From Planctomycetota bacterium (GTDB lineage: Bacteria > Planctomycetota > Phycisphaerae > Phycisphaerales > UBA1924), in assembly GCA_014584315.1 (NCBI GenBank), contig JACTNA010000028.1, forward strand, positions 56,413 to 120,412: a DNA stretch of 64,000 nucleotides, in the 5' to 3' direction. This document shows, piece after piece, positions 63,661 through 64,000 of this stretch. Both the position numbers and the translations under genes were made by a program. The notes under the pieces are model-generated. The model was not told the DNA's origin. It saw only the letters and a list, made by a program, of their open reading frames with translations, and made no database searches. How positions within the stretch are numbered: position 1 is the first letter of the stretch; the number at the start of each line of letters is the position of its first letter.

Positions 63661-64000
63661 CTACGGGCAGCCCCGGGCGTAGTCGTTGAGGAAGGCGAGG
63701 AAGTCGATGGTGTTAAGGACGCCGTCGTAGTCCCAGTCGGTGAAGATGCTGTGGTCGGTCCAGGCGTTGAGGTAGTCGAAGACGTCCTGCGAGGTGACCG
63801 CGCCGTCCTTGTTGAAGTCGGCGCGGCAGGCGGGGCCGAGGTACGCGACCCAGCCCTCGGAGTGGCCCGCGGGGTTGATGCCCGCGCCCACGATGGTGCG
63901 CCCGTCGGCGGAGACGCCGTAGGCGGCGAGGAGGTACCAGCCCGGCGGGATGGCGACGCCGAGGTCGGCGAGGACGTCGGTGAGTCGGCGCATGCCGGTC
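63661..64000 (-). CDS. Secreted HAF-repeat protein with dockerin-like C-terminus (partial, runs off right edge)
   Basis: The frame is open through the window edge, so only the last 113 or so codons are seen; the ATG at 63993 is internal. The visible part ends a HAF-type repeat ('GVSADGRTIVGAGINPAGHSEGWVAYLG') and is followed by two dockerin-like repeats ('ADFNKDGAVTSQDVFDYLNAW', 'TDWDYDGVLNTIDFLAFLNDY') ending in Arg-Gly-Cys-Pro. The Gly-Cys ending is shared with the metalloprotease at 11591. It is convergent with the gene at 62794. Confidence 0.8.
   Translation of the reverse strand, partial: TGMRRLTDVLADLGVAIPPGWYLLAAYGVSADGRTIVGAGINPAGHSEGWVAYLGPACRADFNKDGAVTSQDVFDYLNAWTDHSIFTDWDYDGVLNTIDFLAFLNDYARGCP

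Overview
The window is a GC-rich bacterial chromosome segment that fits a planctomycete of the Phycisphaerae/Phycisphaerales type. The evidence is indirect but consistent. Four secreted proteins end in paired dockerin-like 'DFNGD..N..D...FL' repeats. Two proteins end in a PEP-CTERM-like tail ('PAPG..LGL.AL' then RRRR). There is a lone ATP sulfurylase, UbiA and UbiX homologues without a visible ubiquinone operon, and many in-frame or intergenic low-complexity repeats. No rRNA or CRISPR array was seen; one tRNA (Ile-GAT) is present.

Layout. 1-5012: hisS and a divergent nuoG, then an AAA/DUF4143 ATPase behind a near-consensus promoter. 5195-11437: a small membrane protein, a ClC-type chloride channel with CBS domains, a TlpA-like thioredoxin, ATP sulfurylase, ogt and a UbiA prenyltransferase. 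11591-22240: large secreted proteins (metzincin protease and DUF1028/FG-GAP, both dockerin-tailed), a Ycf46-like AAA ATPase, an EEP-family phosphodiesterase, an S9 peptidase and a GDP-fucose-synthase-like epimerase. 22250-24506: an accessory patch of very small genes with strong Shine-Dalgarno (SD) sites and a sigma-like gene. 24550-30309: a complete mrpA-G Na+/H+ antiporter operon in which every junction is a 4-nt overlap. 30412-35094: a phage-like cassette. It has a LexA/CI-type repressor, a divergent HTH protein, an ABC ATPase without a membrane partner, a GNAT acetyltransferase, a 62-aa protein and a terminase large subunit, with no portal, capsid or tail genes. 35229-47882: membrane proteins, an ultra-acidic protein, PEP-CTERM proteins, gmk, pyrB, ubiX, dnaE and a glycosyltransferase. 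47922-64000: trpB, a UMF1-type transporter, secreted dockerin and HAF-like proteins, ptsH-ptsN-hpf, DUF502, tRNA-Ile, a two-component system, a VIT/VWA protein, nadC, birA, and a dockerin protein cut by the window edge.

Three patterns stand out. First, at least twelve genes, mostly housekeeping ones without an SD, have a TANNNT hexamer 5-8 nt before the start codon, which predicts leaderless transcripts. Second, the ATPase-GNAT pair looks like a split version of the archaeal fusion I remember as COG2401, here sitting between a self-cleaving repressor and a terminase; this is the best candidate for an undescribed system. Third, low-complexity repeats of the kind seen between genes are also inserted in frame inside hisS, dnaE and a glycosyltransferase, and a long composite inverted repeat lies at 58168-58384.

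All calls come from reading the sequence and the supplied ORF track; no database search was run. Start codons were re-chosen wherever an SD, a leaderless -10 element, a signal peptide or a 4-nt overlap supported a site other than the longest ORF.
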